DNA from: a bacterium
GTDB lineage: Bacteria; UBA4055
Length of the DNA: 53,881 nt
Direction: 5' to 3'
Assembly (NCBI GenBank): GCA_029559475.1
Contig: JAKQBN010000062.1
Span: 1-53,881 of the forward strand
How positions within the stretch are numbered: the stretch's first letter is position 1; the number at the start of each line of letters is the position of its first letter. A program made the position numbers and the translations under genes. The notes under the pieces were generated by a model. It made no database searches. It saw nothing but the letters and a program-made list of their open reading frames with translations, and had not been told where the DNA came from. Below are positions 38,186 to 47,643 of this stretch, one piece after another.

Positions 38186-39409
38186 GTGAAAAATAAATTC
38201 TATATCGGGTTTACGATTATACTTGTCGCATTTATTTCTGTGATAATATTCAAACCCGAGTCAAAGAAGGATGAAGAAAAGCTCAAAGAGCTTAAAGAAA
38301 AGGCGGAAACTAAAAAGTCGTTCGTGAAGGTGAAAACGGTAGAGCTTAAAAAAGCCGCGCTTGTAATGTACATAAATACAACAGGTACAGCCAAAGCCGA
38401 AAAAACAGTCGAGGTATATCCCCAGGTCTCCGGGAATATCGAAAAGATAAATGTGGAAGAGAACTCCTATGTAAAAAAAGGTGATGTTCTTTTCACGATC
38501 GACAATCAGGAGTACGAGCTGAACTATCAGAGCGCTCAGGATAATCTGCTCAAGGCTAAGATCGATTACGGAATGAGAAAGAGCCAGCTTAGCGGGCAGG
38601 ATGATCCTCAGGCGCAAATAAAGCTGAAAGAAGAAACTGCTAAGCTCGACGAAAAGAAGAAAAAAGGGGAAATCTCGCAGGAACAGTACGAAAATATGAA
38701 GCTTGATCTTGAGATCACTTACCTGTTCAGTAAGGGCGGCAGCGAAGAAGTTTTAAAATCATCCACAGGCCTTACTCAGGCTATGATAAATTACAAAAAG
38801 GCAAAGATCGACCTCGATTACTCTGTGGTCAAAGCCAATATAGACGGGTATATAGCGGATCTCGATGTGGTTGAAGGCCAGCACGTCAGCGGCGGAACGA
38901 AATGTTTGAATATTGTTGACTATAAAAATATTACAATGGAGATCCCCGTACTTGAAAGCGAGATATCAGAACTGAAGCCTGGCAGAAAGGTCGAAGTCAG
39001 TTTTGAAGCCATGAAGGATACAGTTTTCACAGGGATAATTAAAAACGTCAGCGCTACAGTTGACAGAGCTACCGGAACGGGACTGGCCCAGGTAAGAATA
39101 CCCAACGGAGGGCTGAAGATCAAATCTGGAATGAGCGGCAATGTGAGGATAGAGGGAAGGATCTATGAGGAAAAACTAATAGTTCCGAACGAAGCAGTGC
39201 TCACCCGAGATAACAGAAAACTCGTTTTCACAGCCTCAAAAGATAATAAAGCCAAATGGGTTTATATAAACACAGGGCTTTCAAATTCAAGCTACACAGA
39301 GATAATTTTAGATAAAGAAGATCCCAAACTTAATATCGGCGACAGGATAATTGTAACGAACAATTACACTCTAGCCCACGACGCGGACATAATCGTAGTC
39401 GATAATTGA
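38186..39409 (+). CDS. RND efflux periplasmic adaptor (membrane fusion protein)
   Basis: GTG start at 38186, 7 nt after CGGAG; the frame extends upstream without a ribosome site and into the previous gene. 407 residues with an N-terminal membrane anchor (FYIGFTIILVAFISVIIF). The biotinyl-lipoyl-like segment VYPQVSGNIEKINVEENSYVKKGDVLFTIDNQEYEL is followed by a coiled-coil-like hairpin (about 110-190), the second lipoyl half (SVVKANIDGYIADLDVVEGQHVSGG) and the beta-barrel and C-terminal strands. It links the RND permeases to the TolC-like protein. Confidence 0.88.
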   Translation: MKNKFYIGFTIILVAFISVIIFKPESKKDEEKLKELKEKAETKKSFVKVKTVELKKAALVMYINTTGTAKAEKTVEVYPQVSGNIEKINVEENSYVKKGDVLFTIDNQEYELNYQSAQDNLLKAKIDYGMRKSQLSGQDDPQAQIKLKEETAKLDEKKKKGEISQEQYENMKLDLEITYLFSKGGSEEVLKSSTGLTQAMINYKKAKIDLDYSVVKANIDGYIADLDVVEGQHVSGGTKCLNIVDYKNITMEIPVLESEISELKPGRKVEVSFEAMKDTVFTGIIKNVSATVDRATGTGLAQVRIPNGGLKIKSGMSGNVRIEGRIYEEKLIVPNEAVLTRDNRKLVFTASKDNKAKWVYINTGLSNSSYTEIILDKEDPKLNIGDRIIVTNNYTLAHDADIIVVDN

Positions 39410-39416
39410 GGATTAA

Positions 39417-42400
39417 ATGTTAAAAACGATACTGACAAGACAGATCACGGTTATAATGATTTTCATTGCCGTGACCGTATTCGGAATAATATCATATCAG
39501 AAACTTCCCGTTAACCTTCTGCCCGATATAAAATATCCATCCCTTACGGTCTGGACAGAGCTTGACGGAAGTAGTCCCGAGCAGGTGGAAAGGCTCATAA
39601 CAGAACCTTTGGAAGCTTCGATAGCCGGATTGAAAGATATAATTAAAATAAGATCGGAATCCAAAGAATCGATAAGTTTGATCACGATAGATTTCTCATG
39701 GGGAACGGACATGGATTTCGCCGTTCTATATCTAAGGGAAAAACTCGATGCGGCTTCTCTTCCGGAAACCGCGGGCCGACCTAATATTTTAAGGGTCGAT
39801 CCCGCTGCGAAACCGATAATGATAATCTCGGTTTCGGGTAAAGATCAGAAAAGCGCGAGAGAAGTATCAGAGAATGTGATCAAGAAAAGGATCGAGCAGA
39901 TCGAAGGCGTCGCGATGGCGGATGTGATCGGCGGAGAAGAGACGGACATCAGGATCGAAGCAGATCTGGAGAAGCTGAATTCTTACGGTCTTACTTTCAA
40001 TCATCTTCTCAGCGCGGTCAGATCATCCAGCACGAATTCGCCGGGTGGCACAGTAAAAGATGATGTTTATACCTACGATCTTGTCATATCATCGGAATTT
40101 AAAGAGCTTTCTGACATTGAGAACACGCCTGTAAAACAGCTTGAAAACAAACGTAACATTTATGTCAAGGATATCGCAAAAGTAAGCTATCAGGTAAAAG
40201 AAAAAAAATCTTTTACAAGATATAATGCCGTAAATTCAACCGCTGTTCTAATAAGAAAAGACGGCGATGCCAACGCTGTTCTTGTAGCAAAGGACGTTCG
40301 AAAAATACTCGGCGAATTTGAAGAAACGACTGATACGGACATAAATGTCGTTTACGATCAGTCAGAATTCATCACGGAATCAATAGATAACGTGGTATCC
40401 TCAATACTTCTCGGAGGGATACTTTCGTTCCTGACGCTGTTTTTGTTCCTGAGAGAATTTAAATCACCGTTCAACATTTCACTTGCAATGCCGATAAGTA
40501 TTTTTTCGACTTTCACGCTACTTTATTTTTCAAAAATATCATTAAATCTCATGTCATTGTCCGGATTCGCACTGGGAATCGGAATGCTTGTTGATAATTC
40601 TATTGTCGTGCTGGAGAACATCAACCGGCACAGAAGTATGAATAAAAGCGTTTTTGATTCGTGCTACGATGGAGTCAAAGAGGTAATTATGCCTGTTTCG
40701 GCATCGACTTTCACAACGATAATCGTATTCATGCCTGTTGTTTTCGTTGCCGGAGTTGCCGGAGAGCTTTTTAAAGATCAGTCAGTATCAGTCGTTTTCG
40801 CGCTTGTCAGTTCACTTTTCGTTTCTATTACGCTTGTTCCGGTTATCTACAATAAGTTTTCGATTGAAAATAAAGGCGATAGATCATCCGATGAAAGCCT
40901 GAAAAGCGACAACGGTCCGATATTCAAGACCGGGATATACTGGACAATTCTAATACTGATTTATTTTACCGTAATAAAACTGAGCAGGATCCCTGTTGAT
41001 GAACACGCATTCGCATATCTGCTTTTTCTGGCTCTGCTTAGCGATCCTTTCGTAAAAACTCTTGAGTTTTTCGTTTTCTACAGGAAGCACGATGAACTCG
41101 ACGGCAGGAAAAAGTTAAGGTTCATAGCAGTAACGGCCGTCTGGTTTATAATTCTTTTAGTTCTCGCTTTACCGGCTGCCTACATTTCAAAAGTTGATTA
41201 TTTCGAGCCTGTTCACGCAATGATATCTTTTTTTAGTCTGAATTCGCTTAACTGGCTTGACGGAATGCTGTACGATGTTTCATCATTCATCAATGGGATT
41301 TTTCAGCCGTACGAGGAAGAGCTAAGCACAAAATCTTTCATGCTATACGCTTATTCATTAGGCGGGATCGTATTTTTTATAAATCTGTTCGGATTATTTA
41401 ATCCTGCAAAATTTTACGGAATAAGCAAAAGTATCATGCACGATGTTTTTCTTGTTGAAAAACTCAGAAACTTTTTTAAGAATATTTTTAGATATTTTTT
41501 CGGCTTTTTTGCAGGACTGTCGGTATTCTGGTTCAAATCTACTGTAAAAGCAGCAAAATACATTTTCAAACCGGTGCTTTTTGTATTTGACAGATCTTAC
41601 CTGCAGTTTGAAAATCTATACAAAAAGGTATTATTGAAAGCACTGGACAACAAGGGAAAAACTTATACGTTCACAGCGTTTGTCCTTCTGATAGCGGTTT
41701 TTCTTATGTTGTCGCTTGAAAGAAGAATGATGCCTGATGTTGACAGCCATGAATTTATTCTGACCCTCGAAATGAATCCGGGAACAGGAATAAATACAAC
41801 GGAAAGCGTGATCCGCGATTACGAACAGATACTCGTAGCAAAAGAAGGAGTAAGATCGGTGTTTGCGACGGGCGGAGTATTCGACGAAAAATCGCTTTTA
41901 ACAGGCGCGGCGGTATATAAAGGTGAAATTCAGGTAAAACTTGAAAACGATTCACCGACAAAAGGATTCTTGAATGAACTCAGGAAAGAAATTGCTATCT
42001 ATAATTCTTCAAAAGACCTCGATATAAAAGTAAGTTTTAATACTGACGTTTCCGTACTCGGCGAGCTTTTAAAATCGGAAGAAGGGGATATCAGCATCAA
42101 GATCACAGGCTCTGATCTTGATGATCTTCGCGAGATAACCGAAAAAGTAACAAACAAGCTGAAGGGGTTTAAAGGTTTGAGTGAGATAAGCTCTGATTTT
42201 AACGGCAACAAACCTCAGATAAGAATTGACTTTAATACGGAATATCTCGAAAACAATGACATATCAGAACTCGAGATCACAAATTTTATCAGAACGATGA
42301 TCAAGGGAGAGACAGCTACGCAGATAACTGAGAATAATAAATCCGTTGATATAATTGTAGGCACTGATGAAAACTTTAACGATGATATAAAGAACATAAC

Positions 42401-43142
42401 CGGGTCATCATACGTCAGAAACGGAACTTACTATCCTCTGGAAAAACTTGTGAGCATCAATTTCGAGAACGGTCCCGAATCGATCAGCCATGAAAGCCAG
42501 AGCAGAGTGATCACAGTAACGGCGAATGTAAGCGAAGGAAGACTCGATAAGGTGATAGAGGATGTTAAGAACGAACTTGATAAGATAGATCTGTATCGCG
42601 GAATGAGAATAGAGACGGGCGGGCAGAACAAAGAGATGCAGGATTCAATGAAGCAGATAATGTTCATGTTCCTGCTTTCGCTGATACTTGTTTACATGGT
42701 CATGGCGGCGCAGTTCGAATCGCTTTTGAGTCCGTTCATCATCGTAATGTCTATACCGTTCTCATTCATCGGGGTAGCTGTCGGACTTTATCTGACTGAT
42801 CAGACAATAAACGTTTTATCAGGCATAGGTATGATAATGCTGGTGGGAATATCGGTGAATAATGCGATAGTAGCAGTTGATTTTATTGATACGAGCGTGA
42901 AAGAAGGGCTCGATATAAGAACTTCGATAGTGGAAGGAATACAGAAAAGGTTAAGACCGATGCTGATGACCACTATCACTACAGTTTTCGGAATGATCCC
43001 TATGGCTATTGCATGGGGCGGATCCTCTGAGCTTAGAAAACCTTTGGCGATCACTGTTATCTTCGGTCTGTCTGTCGCTACACTTCTGACACTTACTATC
43101 CTGCCCGTCGTTTACGAAACAATAAAAATCAAGAAAAAATAA
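39417..43142 (+). CDS. RND efflux permease with an extra membrane insertion
   Basis: 1241 residues, about 200 more than usual. The core is a standard HAE1/SwrC-like RND permease: NLLPDIKYPSLTV (porter start), TM4 GIGMLVDNSIVVLENI with Asp-Asn where AcrB has two Asp, and TM10 VGISVNNAIVAVDF with Asn in place of AcrB Lys940, a pattern of SwrC-type pumps. Between TM6 and TM7 (residues about 497-740) lies an extra region with several hydrophobic segments (WTILILIYFTVI, FIILLVLALPAAYI, IVFFINLFGLF) and charged loops. Its function is unknown. It shares one base with the next permease (43142), so the two are translationally coupled and could form a heteromeric pump like MdtBC. Confidence 0.88.
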   Translation: MLKTILTRQITVIMIFIAVTVFGIISYQKLPVNLLPDIKYPSLTVWTELDGSSPEQVERLITEPLEASIAGLKDIIKIRSESKESISLITIDFSWGTDMDFAVLYLREKLDAASLPETAGRPNILRVDPAAKPIMIISVSGKDQKSAREVSENVIKKRIEQIEGVAMADVIGGEETDIRIEADLEKLNSYGLTFNHLLSAVRSSSTNSPGGTVKDDVYTYDLVISSEFKELSDIENTPVKQLENKRNIYVKDIAKVSYQVKEKKSFTRYNAVNSTAVLIRKDGDANAVLVAKDVRKILGEFEETTDTDINVVYDQSEFITESIDNVVSSILLGGILSFLTLFLFLREFKSPFNISLAMPISIFSTFTLLYFSKISLNLMSLSGFALGIGMLVDNSIVVLENINRHRSMNKSVFDSCYDGVKEVIMPVSASTFTTIIVFMPVVFVAGVAGELFKDQSVSVVFALVSSLFVSITLVPVIYNKFSIENKGDRSSDESLKSDNGPIFKTGIYWTILILIYFTVIKLSRIPVDEHAFAYLLFLALLSDPFVKTLEFFVFYRKHDELDGRKKLRFIAVTAVWFIILLVLALPAAYISKVDYFEPVHAMISFFSLNSLNWLDGMLYDVSSFINGIFQPYEEELSTKSFMLYAYSLGGIVFFINLFGLFNPAKFYGISKSIMHDVFLVEKLRNFFKNIFRYFFGFFAGLSVFWFKSTVKAAKYIFKPVLFVFDRSYLQFENLYKKVLLKALDNKGKTYTFTAFVLLIAVFLMLSLERRMMPDVDSHEFILTLEMNPGTGINTTESVIRDYEQILVAKEGVRSVFATGGVFDEKSLLTGAAVYKGEIQVKLENDSPTKGFLNELRKEIAIYNSSKDLDIKVSFNTDVSVLGELLKSEEGDISIKITGSDLDDLREITEKVTNKLKGFKGLSEISSDFNGNKPQIRIDFNTEYLENNDISELEITNFIRTMIKGETATQITENNKSVDIIVGTDENFNDDIKNITGSSYVRNGTYYPLEKLVSINFENGPESISHESQSRVITVTANVSEGRLDKVIEDVKNELDKIDLYRGMRIETGGQNKEMQDSMKQIMFMFLLSLILVYMVMAAQFESLLSPFIIVMSIPFSFIGVAVGLYLTDQTINVLSGIGMIMLVGISVNNAIVAVDFIDTSVKEGLDIRTSIVEGIQKRLRPMLMTTITTVFGMIPMAIAWGGSSELRKPLAITVIFGLSVATLLTLTILPVVYETIKIKKK

Positions 43143-46100
43143 TGTACGAAGCTCTTCTCAAAAAACCTGTTGCGATAATAATGTTCTTCCTGAGCCTTAC
43201 GACACTCGGAATCATTGCTTTTAATTATATTCCTCTTGAGTTAAAGCCGGATACCGAATATCCCACGCTGATCGTAAGCGCTTCGTGGAACAATGTTTCG
43301 CCCGAAACTATCGAGACAAAAGTTATAAGCCCCATAGAGTCGGAGGTCTATACACTCGATAACGTATATAAAGTTACATCCAGCTCTCAGAGTTCGTACG
43401 GTTCCATTACAGTGGAATACGAACGGGATACCGATATGAATTTCGCCTATCTTGCCCTGAACGAAAAGCTGTATCAGATAAAAAAGGATCTTCCCGAGCC
43501 TGTGAGGAACAGAGTTTACATCAGGAAATATGTCCCGAGGGAGGAACTTGACGAAAGCAGAGAGCTGATAAGTTATAACATATTCGGAAATATCCCGACT
43601 GATGAACTCGGAGATATTATCGAGAACGATTTAAAGAACGATCTTCTGGCAGTAAAAGGGATAAATTCAGTCGAGATCACAGGCATACCTGTAAATGAGC
43701 TTAGAGTTCTTATCGACAGAAAAAAAGCCGAGTTCTACGGGATCACAATATCCGATCTTTCGCTATTGTACAGTTATGGAAATCAGGTAAATGCAGGAGA
43801 AGTAACAGACGATAACGGGATCGAATTCACAGTCTCGATAGATAATGATCTTAAAAGCATGGAAGAACTTAAAAAAATAGTTCTTAAACACAGCAGCGGT
43901 ATTCCGATCAGAATAGAGGATATCGCCGAAGTTGTTATCAGCAATAAAGACGTAAGCAGCATAAAAAGAATTAACGGCAGGGAATCAGTCGATATCGCGA
44001 TATTTAAAGAACCGGGATCGAACGCAATTTCCACTTGCGATGAAGTTTACAAAGTAATAGAAAAGTTCAAAACCGATCAGGCTATACATCAGTTAAAAAC
44101 AGAAATAAAATACGATTCGACAGAATCGATAAGAGAAGAGATCGGCGATATAAAGATAAGGGGACTTATCAGCATCCTGATAATTGTTTTTGTGCTCGTA
44201 TTTTTCCTGAGGAATGTAAGACTTTCTGCGGTTATTGTTATATCTGTTGCCGTCAGCATTTTTATGAGCGGTTTTTTTCTTTATTTTTTTAATTTTACCT
44301 TGAATATCGTGACACTTTCCGGCCTCGTATTGAGCTTCGGAATTCTCGTTGATAATTCAGTTGTAGTTCTTGAGAACATTGTCAGGCTCTACAATAACGG
44401 ATATGATAAATTTAAAGCCGCATGCGAAGGCACGAAGGAAGTTCTTAATCCGGTTCTAAGTTCGACTTTAACGACAGTGGTTGTGTTTGTTCCGTTCCTC
44501 TATATGACCGGAGAAAGAAGGCTTTACTGGGTTCCTCTCGCTATAGTTGTCAGCGTAACGCTTTTATCATCTTTCGTGGTGTCCGTCATTCTTACTCCGC
44601 TCCTTACGCGGTTCTTTCTGACAGAAAAATACAGATCTGTAATTCAGAAAGAGAACACTGATGATTTTAAGGCCTATTCAAGGCTGTTAAGGTTTTTTAT
44701 TAACAACAGGAAGATCGTGATTATCCTGACCGGCGTGATCTTCTATCTTTCATTTTTCCTGTTCGACAACTATGTTGATCAGGGAAGAAGATTCAGCTGG
44801 AATATCGAGAACACGGTTTCAGTATATATATCCATGCCGGTAGGATCGACAGTCGATATGGCTGATAAGATAATTAAAAACTTCGAAGAAAGAATTATTG
44901 AAACAGGCGGATATGATAATTTTACTACGACAGTCACTTCCCAAAGCGCTTATCTGCAGATAAACTATTCTGATGAGCAATATTACACTATCGAGCCTTT
45001 CAAAATGGAGAATGAACTCGTTTCCATGGCTGTGAATTTTTCCGGGCCGCTGATCTATATCAGAAATCCATTGAATCAGTCTGGAGGTTACAGGTCGGGC
45101 GGTACGACTTCGAAAACATATAATTCCACTTTAGTTCTAAAAGGTTATGATTACGAAGGACTGAAGCGTGAAGCATTAAAACTGGAGAAATTTCTGGGAA
45201 CTAATTCCAGAATTGGAGACGTAGATATAACAGGTACTGGAAGCTGGTGGCAGTCTTCAGATCAGTTCAGCTATACAATAAAGATCGACAGAAAAAAACT
45301 GGCGAATTACAACGTGAATGTAAGTGATCTTGTCAGAGAGATCAGATCTTCATGCGGCGGTAGCGGTACGAACATTATGTTCGCCGGAGATGAGATCGAA
45401 ATGAACGTAAAATATTCAGACTTTGAGCATTTTAATGTCAAAGATCTTCTCGACAAAACTGTTATTGCCGGGAATGCGTCTTTCAGGATCAAAGAAGTAG
45501 CGGAGATCAGAAAAGAAGCTCTGATGAACGAAATCACCAAAGAAGATCAGAGCTATACAAGGTACGTGAGATTCGATTTTAATTCATCATCGAAACAGGC
45601 CGATGAATTTACGAATTCAATAAAAGAGAATTATCCGCTTCCCTCAGGCTATAAATTCGATGAGGAAGACAGAGATTATATGACCGAAAAAGAGAAGAAA
45701 GAGATCCTCTGGCTTATACTTTTCGCGACTGTTCTCGTTTTCATGGTCACAGCATCGCTCTACGAATCGGTTCTGCACCCTTTTATAATAATTTTAAGCA
45801 TACCTTTGAGCATAACGGGCGTATTCTGGGTATTCTTCGGCCTTCAGGAAGTATTTAATGAGGACGCATATATGGGTGTGATCCTGCTTGCAGGAATCGT
45901 TGTGAACAATTCCATAATTCTAATCTATCATATAAACTCAAAAAGAGCCTCCGGTCTCGATATGATGCACTCTATCATTACCGGCACCACCGAAAGGATC
46001 AGGCCTGTGCTTATGACTTCAATAACTACTATTCTAGGGGTTGTGCCTCTTATAATCAATTCGGACGCGGAGAAAAATTTCTGGTATTCTTTTTCAATAG

Positions 46101-46222
46101 CAACGATCGGAGGTCTCTCCGCATCAACTTTCTTTGTTCTCACGGTTCTGCCTGTAATGTATGCTTTTTTCGAAAGAGTGCGTGAACAGTTTACGGGATT
46201 CTTTATATCTGGAAAAACATAA
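43142..46222 (+). CDS. second RND efflux permease
   Basis: 1026 residues, normal RND length: porter start ELKPDTEYPTLIV, TM4 FGILVDNSVVVLENIV (Asp-Asn), TM10 AGIVVNNSIILIYH. It lacks the large insert of the upstream permease. Overlap by one base with that gene and a shared adaptor suggest a two-permease pump. The start is fixed by the overlap TAATG. Confidence 0.9.
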   Translation: MYEALLKKPVAIIMFFLSLTTLGIIAFNYIPLELKPDTEYPTLIVSASWNNVSPETIETKVISPIESEVYTLDNVYKVTSSSQSSYGSITVEYERDTDMNFAYLALNEKLYQIKKDLPEPVRNRVYIRKYVPREELDESRELISYNIFGNIPTDELGDIIENDLKNDLLAVKGINSVEITGIPVNELRVLIDRKKAEFYGITISDLSLLYSYGNQVNAGEVTDDNGIEFTVSIDNDLKSMEELKKIVLKHSSGIPIRIEDIAEVVISNKDVSSIKRINGRESVDIAIFKEPGSNAISTCDEVYKVIEKFKTDQAIHQLKTEIKYDSTESIREEIGDIKIRGLISILIIVFVLVFFLRNVRLSAVIVISVAVSIFMSGFFLYFFNFTLNIVTLSGLVLSFGILVDNSVVVLENIVRLYNNGYDKFKAACEGTKEVLNPVLSSTLTTVVVFVPFLYMTGERRLYWVPLAIVVSVTLLSSFVVSVILTPLLTRFFLTEKYRSVIQKENTDDFKAYSRLLRFFINNRKIVIILTGVIFYLSFFLFDNYVDQGRRFSWNIENTVSVYISMPVGSTVDMADKIIKNFEERIIETGGYDNFTTTVTSQSAYLQINYSDEQYYTIEPFKMENELVSMAVNFSGPLIYIRNPLNQSGGYRSGGTTSKTYNSTLVLKGYDYEGLKREALKLEKFLGTNSRIGDVDITGTGSWWQSSDQFSYTIKIDRKKLANYNVNVSDLVREIRSSCGGSGTNIMFAGDEIEMNVKYSDFEHFNVKDLLDKTVIAGNASFRIKEVAEIRKEALMNEITKEDQSYTRYVRFDFNSSSKQADEFTNSIKENYPLPSGYKFDEEDRDYMTEKEKKEILWLILFATVLVFMVTASLYESVLHPFIIILSIPLSITGVFWVFFGLQEVFNEDAYMGVILLAGIVVNNSIILIYHINSKRASGLDMMHSIITGTTERIRPVLMTSITTILGVVPLIINSDAEKNFWYSFSIATIGGLSASTFFVLTVLPVMYAFFERVREQFTGFFISGKT

Positions 46223-46236
46223 AAATGCAAATTTAC

Positions 46237-46265
46237 TTTCAAATATCTCATAATTTTCGTATTTT
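46237..46265 (+). promoter_or_regulatory. putative promoter of the TolC-like gene (copy B of the shared upstream element)
   Basis: TTTCAA (46237-46242) and TATTTT (46260-46265), 17-bp spacer, inside 46229-46293, which matches the element at 36890-36954. The leader to the ATG at 46383 would be about 110 nt. Confidence 0.45.
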
Positions 46266-46382
46266 ATCCACCCGGAGCTGCATTTTGTCGGAAGAAATGG
46301 ATTTAATAGCTGAATGATATTAAATTAGACTAAAAAATGCAGAATGACGTTAACAGTAAAAAAAAATGAATAAGGGAAATAA

Positions 46383-47624
46383 ATGAGAAAAATAATATTG
46401 ATAATAGCAGCCGTACAGATAGCTTTCGCAGCTTCGATGACGTTGGATGACTGCATAAAAACAGCCGAAAAAAATAATCTCGGTGTTCAGATATCGGGAT
46501 CGGACAGAGAGATCTCCAGACATTCGCTTATTGATGCGAGAAACAGGTTTTTTGACCTTACCGGGAAAGGATCTTATTCTTTTTATGCAGACGATGACGA
46601 GAACAAGAATACCACTCTTAGCGCTTCAGCCGGCGTAGAAGGAAGATTAAGCCCGCTTCTACTTCACAACTATAAATATTCGAAGCTGTCGGATAAAAAT
46701 TCAGAGATCACTTACGAAAGCGTAAGGAACGAGATCAGGTACACCATAATAAACTCATTTTTTCAGGTGCTGATATCAAGCGAAAAGCTTAAATTACAGA
46801 GGGATATATCCGAATACAGCCAGAAGAAATTCGATGAAGCTCAGCTTAAATATTCTATGGGGAATATTTCAAAATCGGATCTTTTAAGCTTTGAGGTATC
46901 AAAATCATCAGATGTTATTGATCTTAAAGCAGCTGAATCAGGTCTTAAAAAAAGTAAACAGAATCTAATCCACTATATGAACGCCGAATTGAATCCCGAT
47001 GAGCTTGAACTTATTTACGAACCGGCGGCAATAACGGCCGAAACTTTCTCGGAAACAGAACTTTTCGACGAAGCTTTAAAAAACAATCCTGATGTTTCAG
47101 TTCAGAGGAATTATCTTTCGATGCAGGAGTTATCTCTTAAAATGGAATACGACAATTATCTGCCGTCTCTTACAGGATCATTGGGATATGAATACAGCAA
47201 ATACGACGACATGTATAACGATATCATGTCCAGGACTTCTGACGGAATAGTAGGAAGGCTGGGACTTTCTATGAACATAACATATTCCGGGCTGAACGGC
47301 ATAGATAAAGGCAAGGTCTCGGTAAAGAAAAGCAGGCTTCAGCTTGATAATCAGACAGAGTCGGTCAAAAACGAGATCAGGCTCAAACTGCTCGAATTAG
47401 AAAATCAGAAGAACAATCTTGAACTTGCCGGAAAGCACGTCGAACTTGCTAAAGAGAACCTCGACCTAGCAGATAAGCTTTTTTTTATCGGCGATAAATC
47501 GGCGACCGACTATCTTCAGGCAAGAAATGATTTTATAAAAGCCGAATACAACAAGATCAACGCCCAGTATAATTATATACTGTCGAGATACGACCTGTTC
47601 AATTCGCTCGGGAGAAAACCTTAA
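46383..47624 (+). CDS. TolC-family outer membrane efflux protein
   Basis: 413 residues with a signal peptide (to about AFAAS). Two OEP-type repeats with long amphipathic helices: SMTLDDCIKTAEKNNLGVQISGSDREISRHSLIDARNRFF starts the first; QVLISSEKLKLQRDISEYSQKKFDEAQLKYSMGNISKSDLLSFE is its helical hairpin, echoed by AKENLDLADKLFFIGDKSATDYLQARNDFIKAEYN in the second. It forms the outer-membrane duct for the two RND permeases. It has its own promoter-like element, 160 bp downstream of the permease gene. Confidence 0.88.
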   Translation: MRKIILIIAAVQIAFAASMTLDDCIKTAEKNNLGVQISGSDREISRHSLIDARNRFFDLTGKGSYSFYADDDENKNTTLSASAGVEGRLSPLLLHNYKYSKLSDKNSEITYESVRNEIRYTIINSFFQVLISSEKLKLQRDISEYSQKKFDEAQLKYSMGNISKSDLLSFEVSKSSDVIDLKAAESGLKKSKQNLIHYMNAELNPDELELIYEPAAITAETFSETELFDEALKNNPDVSVQRNYLSMQELSLKMEYDNYLPSLTGSLGYEYSKYDDMYNDIMSRTSDGIVGRLGLSMNITYSGLNGIDKGKVSVKKSRLQLDNQTESVKNEIRLKLLELENQKNNLELAGKHVELAKENLDLADKLFFIGDKSATDYLQARNDFIKAEYNKINAQYNYILSRYDLFNSLGRKP

Positions 47625-47643
47625 AGCCGGACCGAACTAATTA

